A DNA stretch of 64,000 nucleotides from ZC4RG35 sp036375695 (GTDB taxonomy: Bacteria; Actinomycetota; Acidimicrobiia; Spongiisociales; ZC4RG35). The notes under the pieces are model-generated. The model saw only the letters and a list, made by a program, of their open reading frames with translations. It searched no databases and was not told the DNA's origin. Shown here piece after piece: positions 51,620 through 59,757 of the stretch. The DNA is taken from positions 53,451-117,450 of the forward strand of contig DASVBU010000031.1 of NCBI GenBank assembly GCA_036375695.1. Direction: 5' to 3'. A program made the translations under genes and the position numbers. Positions within the stretch are counted from its first letter, which is position 1. The number at the start of each line of letters is the position of its first letter.

Positions 51620-52831
51620 TTGACCGGGTTCCCAGACCTCAGAGCCGACTTCCCGATCCTCGAGACCGGAGTCCACTTCCTGGACTCCGGGGCGTCCTCC
51701 CAGAAGCCGATCCAGGTCCTCGAGGCGATGGACCGCTTCGCTCGCACGTCCTACGCAAACGTGCACCGCGGCGCCTACAAGCTGTCCGTCGCCGCCACCG
51801 ACGCCTATGAGGCGGCGAGGAAGCGGGTGGCGGTGTTCCTCGGCGCCGATCCGGATGAGGTGATCTTCACCCGGGGCGCCACCACGGCTCTCAACATGGT
51901 GGCGTTCGGTTGGGGCGTGGAGCACCTGGGCGCCGGCGACCGCATCCTGACCACGGTGATGGAACATCACGCCAATCTGGTCCCATGGCAGATGGTCGCC
52001 AAGCGGACCGGCGCCACTCTCGATCACGTCCCGATCACCGATGACGGCCGTCTGGACCTCGAATCCTTCAGGGAGAAGTTGGACGATCGAGTCAAGGTCG
52101 TGGCCGTGACCGGGATGTCCAACGCCTTGGGGACGATCCCGGATGTTCCCCAGATCTCACGACTGGCCCATGAAGTCGGCGCCCGTGTCGTGGTCGACGG
52201 TGCCCAGCTTGTGCCTCACCGTGGCGCCGATGTCGGCGAACTCGGCGCGGACTTCCTGGCCTTTTCCTCGCACAAGATGCTCGGCCCGACCGGCATCGGG
52301 GTTCTCTGGGGGCGGATGGACGCTCTGGAGGAGATGGAGCCGTTCGAGGGTGGGGGCGAGATGATCTCGGATGTCACCCTCCACGACGCGACATGGGCCG
52401 CGATTCCCCACCGCTTCGAGGCGGGCACGCCGCCGATCATCGAGGCCGTGGGGCTGCATGCCGCCATCGACTACCTCGAGACCATAGGCATGGACAAGAT
52501 CTTCGCCCACGACCAGGAGCTCACGGCCGTGGCCCTGGAGAGGCTCTCCGACGTGCCGGGCGTCCGGATCCACGGGCCGCGCGACACCGAGAGCCGGGGC
52601 GGGGTCATCTCGGTGACGATGGACGGTGCCCATGCCCATGACCTGGCGACGATCCTCGACGAGCACGGTGTCGCGGTGCGGGCCGGGCACCACTGCGCCA
52701 AGCCGCTGATGCGTGAGCTCGGGGTGGCGGCGACGGCGCGGATCAGCTTCTACGTCTACAACACCGAGGAGGACATCGACGCGGTCGTGGCGGGATTGCG
52801 CAAGGCCGGCGAGTTGTTCGGAGTGGGTTGA
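51620..52831 (+). CDS. sufS: Cysteine desulfurase SufS
   Basis: 403 residues from TTG at 51620, five bases after the sufC stop. It is a PLP fold-type I enzyme of the group II desulfurase family. The cofactor lysine is in FSSHKMLGPTGIGVLWG, and the persulfide-forming cysteine in RAGHHCAKPLM. LDSGASSQKP and YANVHRGAYKLS are typical N-terminal stretches. It takes sulfur from cysteine and passes it to SufU. The ATG of sufU overlaps its stop by one base. Confidence 0.92.
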   Translation: MTGFPDLRADFPILETGVHFLDSGASSQKPIQVLEAMDRFARTSYANVHRGAYKLSVAATDAYEAARKRVAVFLGADPDEVIFTRGATTALNMVAFGWGVEHLGAGDRILTTVMEHHANLVPWQMVAKRTGATLDHVPITDDGRLDLESFREKLDDRVKVVAVTGMSNALGTIPDVPQISRLAHEVGARVVVDGAQLVPHRGADVGELGADFLAFSSHKMLGPTGIGVLWGRMDALEEMEPFEGGGEMISDVTLHDATWAAIPHRFEAGTPPIIEAVGLHAAIDYLETIGMDKIFAHDQELTAVALERLSDVPGVRIHGPRDTESRGGVISVTMDGAHAHDLATILDEHGVAVRAGHHCAKPLMRELGVAATARISFYVYNTEEDIDAVVAGLRKAGELFGVG

Positions 52832-53280
52832 TGGCACTCGAAGACCTCTATCGGGAGGTCATCCTCGACCACTACCGCAACCCCCGGAACCGGGGTCGGC
52901 TCGCCGATCCCGATGCGACTGCCGAAGGGATGAACCCGCTTTGCGGTGACGAGATCAGGATCGAGCTCGCCTTCTCCGACGGCATGGTCTCCGAGGTGGC
53001 CATCGATGGCCAGGGTTGCTCCATCAGCCAGGCATCGGCATCGATGATGAGCGAGGCGATCAAGGGGAAGACCCGCGAGGAGATCTCCGATCTCATGGCC
53101 CGCTTCCGGGGGATGATGTCCCTGGAGGGTGGCGTGGACCCCGACCTCGACCCCGATCGGCCCGGTGCGTCACTCGGTGACATGGAGGCCCTCCAAGGTG
53201 TCCGGCAGTACCCGGTGCGGATCAAGTGCGCCGCCCTGGGCTGGACGGTGTTGCAGGACGCCCTGCAGACCCAGGATTAG
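52831..53280 (+). CDS. sufU: Sulfur transfer protein SufU
   Basis: 149 residues. The three ligand cysteines are present: PLCGDE, GQGCSISQ and IKCAALGW, and the DE after the first cysteine provides the zinc-site aspartate. The insertion between the second and third cysteines is typical of SufU rather than IscU, and the partner SufS lies directly upstream. In Gram-positive suf systems SufU accepts sulfur from SufS by zinc-ligand exchange. The stop is followed at once by the 63-base hairpin element. Confidence 0.92.
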   Translation: MALEDLYREVILDHYRNPRNRGRLADPDATAEGMNPLCGDEIRIELAFSDGMVSEVAIDGQGCSISQASASMMSEAIKGKTREEISDLMARFRGMMSLEGGVDPDLDPDRPGASLGDMEALQGVRQYPVRIKCAALGWTVLQDALQTQD

Positions 53281-53281
53281 T

Positions 53282-53344
53282 CCCCCAGCCGAAGGCTGGG
53301 GGAAGGTACCGCCGGCGAAGCGCAGCGGAGCCGGGGGTAGGGGG
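53282..53344 (+). repeat. 63-base dispersed intergenic element with hairpin, copy 2
   Basis: Matches the reverse complement of 44795-44857 at 59 of 63 positions. The first 21 bases form the hairpin CCCCCAGCC, three-base loop, GGCTGGGGG. It lies between the convergent stops of sufU and xseB, filling almost the whole gap, so it probably terminates both units. Confidence 0.85.
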
Positions 53345-53352
53345 GCCGTTCC

Positions 53353-53550
53353 CTATTCGAAGCCTTCCAGCACCTCTTCCAGGCGTTCACCGACCGCGGT
53401 GAGACGTTCCCGGCAGAAGGCGAGCAGGTCGGCCGCCCGTTTCACGTCGTCGATGAGGCGGTCCACGTCGACGTCCTCCCGGGTGAGGCGAGCGTGGATG
53501 GCCCGAAGCTCGTCGAGGGCCTCCTGGTAGCTCTGCTGTTCCTCGCTCAT
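53353..53550 (-). CDS. xseB: Exodeoxyribonuclease VII small subunit
   Basis: 65 residues, the usual XseB size. SYQEALDELRAIHARLTRED and a second helix (VKRAADLLAFCRERLTAVGE) form the two-helix subunit. The ATG overlaps the stop of xseA as ATGA, the classic arrangement. It binds the large subunit and is needed for degradation of single-stranded DNA to oligonucleotides. Last gene of the long minus-strand group that includes the peptidase, fumarase and xseA genes. Confidence 0.9.
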   Translation of the reverse strand: MSEEQQSYQEALDELRAIHARLTREDVDVDRLIDDVKRAADLLAFCRERLTAVGERLEEVLEGFE

Positions 53551-54776
53551 TCCGTCTCCACTCTCATCGGCACCGAACCATCGGCGAAGCGGACCGACAC
53601 GCTTTCACCCGCCTTCAGCTGACCCGCACGGGTCACGGCCGACCCGTCGAGCCGCGTCACCACGGCGAATCCTCGCCGTAGCGTCGGTTCCACGCCCAAC
53701 ACCGCCAAGGTATCCCCGAGACGGTCGAGCTCTCGACCCTTGTTCTGCAGGTACGCCCTGGCTCTGTCGGCGACGTCCTCCGCCAGGCGATCGAGCCGTT
53801 CGCGCTGGCCGGCTACCGCATGCCTCGCCCCCGCCACCCCGGACGCCAGCGACGCGAGCATGCTCTCGGATCGTTGGAAGGCTCGAAGCGCCTGATCGCT
53901 GATCGCCGCCCGCGCCCGGTCGATGCGCCCCGCGAAGTCCTCCACCCGTGTCACCAACCACTCCCCCGCCGCGGTCGGCGTCTTCACCGATATGGCTGCC
54001 ACCTCGTCGACGACGCTTCGATCGATCTCGTGACCGATCCCCACGACGACCGGCATGGGCATGCGGGCGATGGCCCGGGCCACCTCCTCGTTGTCGAAGG
54101 CCGCGAGATCCAGCTTCGAACCGCCGCCACGCACCACCGCCACCACGTCGACCGCCTGCGCCGACAGCCGGTCGAGAGCCTCCACGATCCCGGCAGGAGC
54201 CCGCTCCCCCTGCATGCTGGCGTGAGCCGTGAGCACCCGGAAGCGCCGGCCGGACCTGCGGAGCTGATCGAGGAAGTCGGCGTGCGCAGCCGAGCCCCGA
54301 CTGGTGACCAGGCCGACGCGGAGTGGCACCAACGGGATCGGACGTGTCTTGTTCAGGTCCAGCGTGCCGTCGGCGGCGAGACGTCGAAGGACCTCCTCAC
54401 GGGTCAACGCCATGCGGCCGAGGGTGAAGGCCGGGTCGATGTCGAGCAGGGAGAGTTGCACCGCGCCGCGTCTGGACACGCCCACGGTCCCCGAAACCCG
54501 CACCTCGACCCCCTCACGGAGACTGCCCACCCCGGCCCGATCCAGCGCCAGGTCGACCTCTCGCATCACGAGCCCGCGGGCGGCGATTTCGAGCGACAGG
54601 TCGTTGGACTCCGTGTCGACGAGACGGAAGAAGACAGCGCCATTCGGCGTTCGGCGCAGACCGGATACTTCGCCGCGGACCCAAACCGGCCCGGGGAACA
54701 CCCCGGCGACGGCCGACCCGGCTCGGGTCAGCAGCTCGGCGACGCCGAAGGTCGTCGTCAGGTCAGACGATTCCAC
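53547..54776 (-). CDS. xseA: Exodeoxyribonuclease VII large subunit
   Basis: 409 residues. An OB-fold N-terminus (VWVRGEVSGLRRTPNGAVFF) is followed by the catalytic region with VGLVTSRGSAAHADFLDQLR, VVRGGGSKLDLAAFDNE, GIGHEIDRSVVDEVA and KTPTAAGEWLV. These are diagnostic stretches of XseA. A coiled-coil part follows, then the C-terminal LRRGFAVVT. It starts with GTG at 54776 and overlaps the fumarase gene by 14 bases. With XseB it digests single-stranded DNA from both ends. Confidence 0.92.
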   Translation of the reverse strand: MESSDLTTTFGVAELLTRAGSAVAGVFPGPVWVRGEVSGLRRTPNGAVFFRLVDTESNDLSLEIAARGLVMREVDLALDRAGVGSLREGVEVRVSGTVGVSRRGAVQLSLLDIDPAFTLGRMALTREEVLRRLAADGTLDLNKTRPIPLVPLRVGLVTSRGSAAHADFLDQLRRSGRRFRVLTAHASMQGERAPAGIVEALDRLSAQAVDVVAVVRGGGSKLDLAAFDNEEVARAIARMPMPVVVGIGHEIDRSVVDEVAAISVKTPTAAGEWLVTRVEDFAGRIDRARAAISDQALRAFQRSESMLASLASGVAGARHAVAGQRERLDRLAEDVADRARAYLQNKGRELDRLGDTLAVLGVEPTLRRGFAVVTRLDGSAVTRAGQLKAGESVSVRFADGSVPMRVETE

Positions 54777-56148
54777 CCTCTGTCATCTTCTTGAGATCGA
54801 GGGCCTTGTCCAGCTCCTCCTCGCTGAGAAGACCTGCCTCGAGAACCAGCTCCCGAACCGAGCGACCCGTGGCGGCAGCCTCCTTGGCGATCTTGGCGCC
54901 GTTGTCGTAGCCGATATAGGGGTTGAGGGCGGTGACGATGATCGCGTTGCGCTCCAGGAGCTCTTGGGCCCGATCACGGTTGGCCTCGATGCCGTCGACA
55001 CACCTGACGGCGAACGTCCGCGTAGAGGTGGTGAGCAGCTCGATGGATTCGAGCAGGTTGTGGGCCAGAACCGGCATCATCACATTGAGCTCGAAGTTCC
55101 CGTTGGCGCCGCACCAGGCGACCGTGGCGTCGTTCCCGATCACCTGGGCCGCCACCATCATCAGCATCTCGGACATCACCGGGTTGACCTTGCCGGGCAT
55201 GATCGAAGAACCGGGCTGAAGGTCGGGGATGCGGATCTCGGCGATCCCGGAAGTCGGCCCGGAACCCAGGAACCGAATGTCGTTGGCGATCTTGAACAGG
55301 GAGACCGCCACGGTGCGGAATGCGCCCGAAGCGGCGACTGCGGCGTCCTTCGCACCCTGGGCCTCGAAGTGGTCGTCGGCCTCCCGGAACGGATATCCCG
55401 TCCGCTCAGCCATCAGGTCGATGACCCGGGCGGGAAAACCCTTCGGGGCGTTGATCCCGGTACCGACTGCGGTCCCGCCGAGGGCCAGCTCCTCCAGATC
55501 GGGCAGGGCTCGCTCGATCCGCTCCATCCCCTTGCGGACCTGCATCGCGTAGCCACCGAACTCCTGACCCAGGGTGACCGGGGTGGCGTCCATGAGATGG
55601 GTGCGGCCGGATTTGACCACGTCGGCGAACTCGTCGGCCTTGGCTTCGAGCGAGGCCGCCAGACCGTCCAGCGCGTCGAGGAGACCGTCGCGGATGCCGG
55701 CCACGGCGGCGATGTGGATCGCCGAGGGGATGACGTCGTTGGAGGACTGGCCGAAGTTGACGTCGTCGTTGGGATGGACCTTGCGGTCGCCACCGAGGAT
55801 CTCGGTGGCCCGGCGAGCTATGACCTCGTTGGCGTTGGTGTTGGTGGAGGTGCCGGAGCCGGTCTGGAAGATGTCGAGGACGAAATGCGCGTCCAGATCG
55901 CCACTCATCACCTCGTCGGCCGCCTGCCGGATGGCGGCGGCCACCTCGGCGTCCTTGAAGCCCATGTCGGCGGCGACAGTGGCGGCCGACCCCTTGAGGA
56001 GACCCAGGGCCCAGATGAAGCGGCGGGAGAAGCGGAGATTCGAGATGGGGAAGTTCTCCACGGCACGCTGCGTCGAGGCGCCGTAGTAGGCATCGGCCGG
56101 TACCCGGACCTCGCCCATGGAGTCCTTCTCGATGCGGTATTCGGTCAT
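54763..56148 (-). CDS. fumC: Class II fumarate hydratase
   Basis: 461 residues from ATG at 56148. Diagnostic stretches are SGSGTSTNTNANEVIARRA, the substrate-site GRTHLMDATPVTLGQEFGGY and the superfamily signature GSSIMPGKVNPVMSE near residue 315. THLMDATPVTL favours fumarase over aspartase. It interconverts fumarate and malate in the citric acid cycle as a tetramer. Although inside a co-directional gene run, it has its own leaderless-type -10 (TACCCT seven bases upstream), so it is probably also transcribed separately. Confidence 0.9.
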   Translation of the reverse strand: MTEYRIEKDSMGEVRVPADAYYGASTQRAVENFPISNLRFSRRFIWALGLLKGSAATVAADMGFKDAEVAAAIRQAADEVMSGDLDAHFVLDIFQTGSGTSTNTNANEVIARRATEILGGDRKVHPNDDVNFGQSSNDVIPSAIHIAAVAGIRDGLLDALDGLAASLEAKADEFADVVKSGRTHLMDATPVTLGQEFGGYAMQVRKGMERIERALPDLEELALGGTAVGTGINAPKGFPARVIDLMAERTGYPFREADDHFEAQGAKDAAVAASGAFRTVAVSLFKIANDIRFLGSGPTSGIAEIRIPDLQPGSSIMPGKVNPVMSEMLMMVAAQVIGNDATVAWCGANGNFELNVMMPVLAHNLLESIELLTTSTRTFAVRCVDGIEANRDRAQELLERNAIIVTALNPYIGYDNGAKIAKEAAATGRSVRELVLEAGLLSEEELDKALDLKKMTEGGIV

Positions 56149-56155
56149 GCCGTCG

Positions 56156-56161
56156 AGGGTA
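56156..56161 (-). promoter_or_regulatory. -10 element of fumC
   Basis: The minus strand reads TACCCT, then seven bases, then the ATG at 56148. The 58-base gap after the peptidase gene leaves room for this separate promoter. Confidence 0.5.
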
Positions 56162-56206
56162 CTCCGTGCCTCTGGTCCCCTTGCCGGGCTTCCTCCTTCG
56201 CTTCGC

Positions 56207-57301
56207 TCAGGGGGAGAGCCCGAGGTAGTGCTTCTCCTCCTCGTAGAGCTTGCGGAGACGGTCCGGGAGCGGGTCCGGGTCGTCCGCGGCACCGGCGGCG
56301 ATGAGGATCAGGTCGATGAGACCGTGATAGTCGGCGAGGGAGATCTCTTCGGGCATGGCGATCGCCCTGCCACGCCCTTCCTCGACGGCGTCCAGGTTCC
56401 CCCGGTTGTGCCAGTTGCGGAGGGCGACGCAAAGACCGGCGGCCTGATAGCCCAGCGACCCGAACGCCGTCGCCTCACATCCCCCGGCGTCCATCAGCTT
56501 TCGCTGATGAGTGATACCGGCGTTCGCGGCGGCGTTGCTGATCCGGTTGGTCAGGTCACGGTCGAAGACGGTCGACCGATCTCCGGTTCGGATGATGGGA
56601 CCGGCTCCCACACGGGCGTCGGGGAGCTCGCGCGACGTCTCGATGGAGATGACCCGGGAGTCTCGTGGGAGGGTTTCGTTGAGGGCGGCATGGAGCGCTC
56701 CGACCAGTCCCACCTCCTCGGCCCGTGTGAGGAGGACGCCGAAATGCCTGAGGTCGTCCCGCTTCCGGGCCCGGTCCAGGGCGACGAGGGACGCGGCACA
56801 CCCGGCGAGGTCGTCACAAGCCGGAGCCGAGTGGATCCCGTTGTCGGTCATCGGAGGCGGGAAGACCCACATGGCGATGTCACCGACGTGGATCTGGCCA
56901 CGGGACATCCCCTTCGACATGGTCCCGGTGTGTGTCTTGGGGTCGTACGAGGTCACCTCGAGCATGTGGGCCCCACCGATCTTGGGGATCCTCACCTTCG
57001 CCCCCCAGAAATAGACGGGATCGACACCACCGCGGAACTCGAAGCCGACGACGTCGTCATCGACACTGGTGATAACGAACGCAGGATGATCCATGTGGGC
57101 CACTGCGATCACGGGCGCCCGACGCCTGCGGCCCTTCTGCGTGATGAGCAGGTTGCCACCCGAGTCGATCGAGAGCTTCAGATCGGGGCGCCGCTCCACC
57201 CATGCCTCCACCCATTCCACGACCTCGTCCTCGAGACCCGAGGCAGTGACCAGGTTGGTGAGCTCGCGGAGCCACTTCTCCGCGGTGGCCCGGTTGGCCA
57301 A
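56207..57301 (-). CDS. M42/M28-type zinc aminopeptidase-like protein
   Basis: 364 residues from TTG at 57301 with GAGAGGAG six bases upstream. Metal ligands and catalytic residues appear in order: VAHMDHPAF (histidine and aspartate), SAPACDDLAGC (bridging aspartate) and TRAEEVGLVGA (catalytic glutamate pair). Later, SIETSRELPDARVG and MDAGGCEATAF carry the remaining ligands. It is a cytoplasmic metallopeptidase of the tetrahedral M42 or related M20/M28 clan. It lies 20 bases after sufC copy 2 and may be read from the suf promoter. Confidence 0.8.
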   Translation of the reverse strand: MANRATAEKWLRELTNLVTASGLEDEVVEWVEAWVERRPDLKLSIDSGGNLLITQKGRRRRAPVIAVAHMDHPAFVITSVDDDVVGFEFRGGVDPVYFWGAKVRIPKIGGAHMLEVTSYDPKTHTGTMSKGMSRGQIHVGDIAMWVFPPPMTDNGIHSAPACDDLAGCAASLVALDRARKRDDLRHFGVLLTRAEEVGLVGALHAALNETLPRDSRVISIETSRELPDARVGAGPIIRTGDRSTVFDRDLTNRISNAAANAGITHQRKLMDAGGCEATAFGSLGYQAAGLCVALRNWHNRGNLDAVEEGRGRAIAMPEEISLADYHGLIDLILIAAGAADDPDPLPDRLRKLYEEEKHYLGLSP

Positions 57302-57321
57302 TCGCTACTCCTCTCGACGGT

Positions 57322-58122
57322 TCAGGCGTCGAAGGGCGTCTCGGTGAAGAAGTCCGACGGCCGGCGCTCGATGGCGACCGGCGTGCGGACCAGTCCGAGT
57401 CGCTGGCGAACCGCCTCGTATCCGCCGGCTTCCAACTCGTCGGCGAGTTCCCGTTCACCGCTGTCGACGATCCTGCCGTCGATCATGACATGGATGCGGT
57501 CAGGTGTCATGTATCGGAGGATCCTGCTGTAGTGGGTGATCATGAGGACACCCATCTCCGGGGACCTCATCTCCTCCACGGCCTCGGCCACCTGACGCAC
57601 GGCATCGATGTCCAGGCCCGAATCGATCTCGTCGAGGAGCGCCATCTTCGGCCGCAGTACCGCCATCTGGAAGATCTCCGACCGCTTCTTCTCCCCGCCC
57701 GAGAGATCGTCGTTGACTGCCCGATCGAGGAAGCGGTCCATGTCGAAGCGGTCGGCTTCCTTCTCGATTCGGGACTCCGCCTCTTCCGGCGACAGGCCCT
57801 GGGCCAAGGCGGCCTCGTAGACGAAGTCGCGGAGACGGACCCCGGGCACCTCCGTCGGGTACTGGAAGCTCTGCAGCAGGCCGAGGCGGGCACGCTCGTC
57901 GACCGGGAGATCGAGGATCTCGACACCATCGAGACGAGCCGAGCCGGCTACCTCGTAGTCGGCCTTCCCGGTGAGGACGTGGCAGAGGGTCGACTTGCCC
58001 GACCCGTTGGGTCCCATGATGGCGTGGACCTCGCCGAAGGGGACCTCCAGGTCCACACCGTTGAGGATCTGCCTCTCGGCGATGGACGCGGTCAGGTCGG
58101 TGACGCTGAGAGCGGGGTTCAC
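57322..58122 (-). CDS. sufC: Fe-S cluster assembly ATPase SufC (copy 2)
   Basis: 266 residues from GTG at 58122, which overlaps the stop of the Rieske gene as GTGA. Walker A is GPNGSGKST, the signature DLSGGEKKRSE and Walker B ALLDEIDSGLDIDAV; the switch histidine is in MITHYSR. It is clearly SufC but diverged from copy 1 (LQSFQYPTEVPG against LAFQHPEAIPG) and has a C-terminal extension of about 20 residues (RRPSDFFTETPFDA). Its place directly after sufD suggests that it is the partner of SufD. Confidence 0.9.
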   Translation of the reverse strand: MNPALSVTDLTASIAERQILNGVDLEVPFGEVHAIMGPNGSGKSTLCHVLTGKADYEVAGSARLDGVEILDLPVDERARLGLLQSFQYPTEVPGVRLRDFVYEAALAQGLSPEEAESRIEKEADRFDMDRFLDRAVNDDLSGGEKKRSEIFQMAVLRPKMALLDEIDSGLDIDAVRQVAEAVEEMRSPEMGVLMITHYSRILRYMTPDRIHVMIDGRIVDSGERELADELEAGGYEAVRQRLGLVRTPVAIERRPSDFFTETPFDA

Positions 58123-58433
58123 GATTCCTCCAGTGTCAGATACACGGACCCGTCGTCTTCGATGGAGACCGGGTAGACGGGGACGGGTCTGGTTGCGGGC
58201 AGGCTGAGGGCTTGACCAGTGCGCAGGTCGAATTCGGAGCCGTGTCGGGGGCACTCGACGGTGCAGTCCCACACCTCGCCCTCGGACAGCGACGCCTCTG
58301 CGTGCGAGCAGCGGTCCCCGATGGCGAAGACCTCCTCGCCGATCCGGAACACCGCGATGCGGTGCTCACCTATCTCGAAGCGCAGGCCCTTGGACTCGGG
58401 GAGCGCCTGCAGATCACCGACCTCGAACTTCAC
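58119..58433 (-). CDS. Rieske-type [2Fe-2S] ferredoxin
   Basis: 104 residues. The Rieske ligands are CSHAEASL (Cys, His) and CPRHGSEFD (Cys, His), with 16 residues between the pairs, as in the soluble ferredoxin components of dioxygenases (NirD/BphF-like). GTG start, overlapping the sufD stop. Rieske proteins of this kind are common members of actinobacterial suf operons; a role in electron supply to cluster assembly is inferred, not shown. Confidence 0.88.
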   Translation of the reverse strand: MKFEVGDLQALPESKGLRFEIGEHRIAVFRIGEEVFAIGDRCSHAEASLSEGEVWDCTVECPRHGSEFDLRTGQALSLPATRPVPVYPVSIEDDGSVYLTLEES

Positions 58434-59692
58434 GCCACCCGTCCTTCGCTGCTCTGACCGGCGACGAACCGGCGGAACACCTCGGCGGCGATTGGCTCCT
58501 CCATCCCGCCGATGGGGAGGCGATCGATGACCTCCTGGAAGAAGCCCCTGATGAGGAGTCGCTCCGCGGTCGGCCGCGGCAGTCCACGACTCTGCAGGTA
58601 GTAGAGGCTCTCCTCGTCGGGTGGGCCGACCGAGGAGCCATGGCCGCAGACCACGTCGTCGCAGAGGATCTCCAGGTTGGGCACCGAGTTGGCCTTGGCG
58701 CCGTCGCTGAGCACCAGGTTGCGGTTGGTCTCGAAGGTGTTGGTCCCCACCGCCTCCTTCTCGATGCGGAGCAGGCCGGTGAAGACGCTCTGAGCCTCGT
58801 CGCCGACGGCCCCCTTGAGGAACACATCCGAGGTGGTGTGCTTCCCCGAGTGCCGGACGACGAGTCGGTAGTCGAGGGTTTGGCTGCCCTCTCCGAAGTA
58901 GAGGCCCACGGTCTCGGCCGAGCTGCCGTCGCCTTCCAGGTCCATGCCGAGATCGAGACGGGCGAAGTCGCCGCCGAGGCCGACCTCTCCGATCCGAGCG
59001 GTGGCGTCACGGCCGACCACGACCCGCTCGTGGGTGACGCTGGTGCCGGCGTGATCCATGTTCTGCAGCGACAGGAACCGGAGGTTGGCCCCCTGTCCGA
59101 GCTCGAGGTGGATCTCCGGGACCATGAGCAGGCTGGCCCCCGGGGAGCTGCGGTAGACGACGATGACACCGGCCTCGGCGCTGTCTCCCACCCGCACCGA
59201 GATGTGGGGGAAGGACGCCGTGTGGGCGGTGACCGCCTGAAGGTCGATGAGGAAGGGTTCGGCGACCGAGGCACCAGCCGGAACGTCGATGAACAGGCCA
59301 TCGTGGGCGAAGGCGGCGTGGGCCGCGGCCAGCTTGTTGTGACCCGCCGGGACCCGGCTCGCCAGACGATCCGGCTCTATGTCGGCGAGTCGACGCACGA
59401 CAACCGTGTCGGAATCCGCTTCCACGACCGAGCCGTCGACGATCAGCGCCCGGCCCGAGGTCGACGAGATGGCGCCGACGAAGGGGCCCGGAGCCATCGG
59501 AGCACCGGGCTCCCCGACAGGCGAGAGGTTGGAGAACGGCAGGTCGTATTCGACGTAGCGCCAGTCCTCCTCCGCCCCGGTTGGCTCTTCGAGGGACGAG
59601 AACACCGCGAAAGCAGACTCCATGGCGGAACGTCGCCATTCGGGTGCCCGGGCGACGATGTCAGCGTGGGTGGTCTGGTCAAACGCGGGCAA
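58430..59692 (-). CDS. sufD: Fe-S cluster assembly protein SufD
   Basis: 420 residues from TTG at 59692, chosen because GGAG lies seven bases upstream and no other start fits before an in-frame stop. The N-terminal helical part (EWRRSAMESAFAVFSSLEEP, EDWRYVEYDLPF) and the beta-helix core with QVFTGLL-like stretches (AQSVFTGLLRIEKEAVGTNT), CDDVVCGHGSSVGPPDEESL and YYLQSRGLPRPTAERLLIRG are SufBD hallmarks. SufD is preferred over SufB because of length and the RYVEYDLPF N-terminus. It scaffolds the SufBCD complex, but no sufB is present in this window. Confidence 0.88.
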   Translation of the reverse strand: MPAFDQTTHADIVARAPEWRRSAMESAFAVFSSLEEPTGAEEDWRYVEYDLPFSNLSPVGEPGAPMAPGPFVGAISSTSGRALIVDGSVVEADSDTVVVRRLADIEPDRLASRVPAGHNKLAAAHAAFAHDGLFIDVPAGASVAEPFLIDLQAVTAHTASFPHISVRVGDSAEAGVIVVYRSSPGASLLMVPEIHLELGQGANLRFLSLQNMDHAGTSVTHERVVVGRDATARIGEVGLGGDFARLDLGMDLEGDGSSAETVGLYFGEGSQTLDYRLVVRHSGKHTTSDVFLKGAVGDEAQSVFTGLLRIEKEAVGTNTFETNRNLVLSDGAKANSVPNLEILCDDVVCGHGSSVGPPDEESLYYLQSRGLPRPTAERLLIRGFFQEVIDRLPIGGMEEPIAAEVFRRFVAGQSSEGRVA

Positions 59693-59722
59693 ATCGGCGC
59701 TCCAAAAGAGGGACTACCACCG

Positions 59723-59748
59723 ATGCTATTTGCCCTACACCGATAGTG
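59723..59748 (-). promoter_or_regulatory. suf operator and -10 element, second suf unit
   Basis: The plus strand reads CCCTACACCGATAGTG at 59733-59748, identical at 13 of 16 positions to the operator at 50826. On the minus strand it is followed, as at sufC, by CAAA and TAGCAT (59723-59728). The predicted transcript start near 59715 gives a short leader with GGAG at 59700-59703 before TTG at 59692. Confidence 0.75.
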
Positions 59749-59757
59749 CGAATCCCG

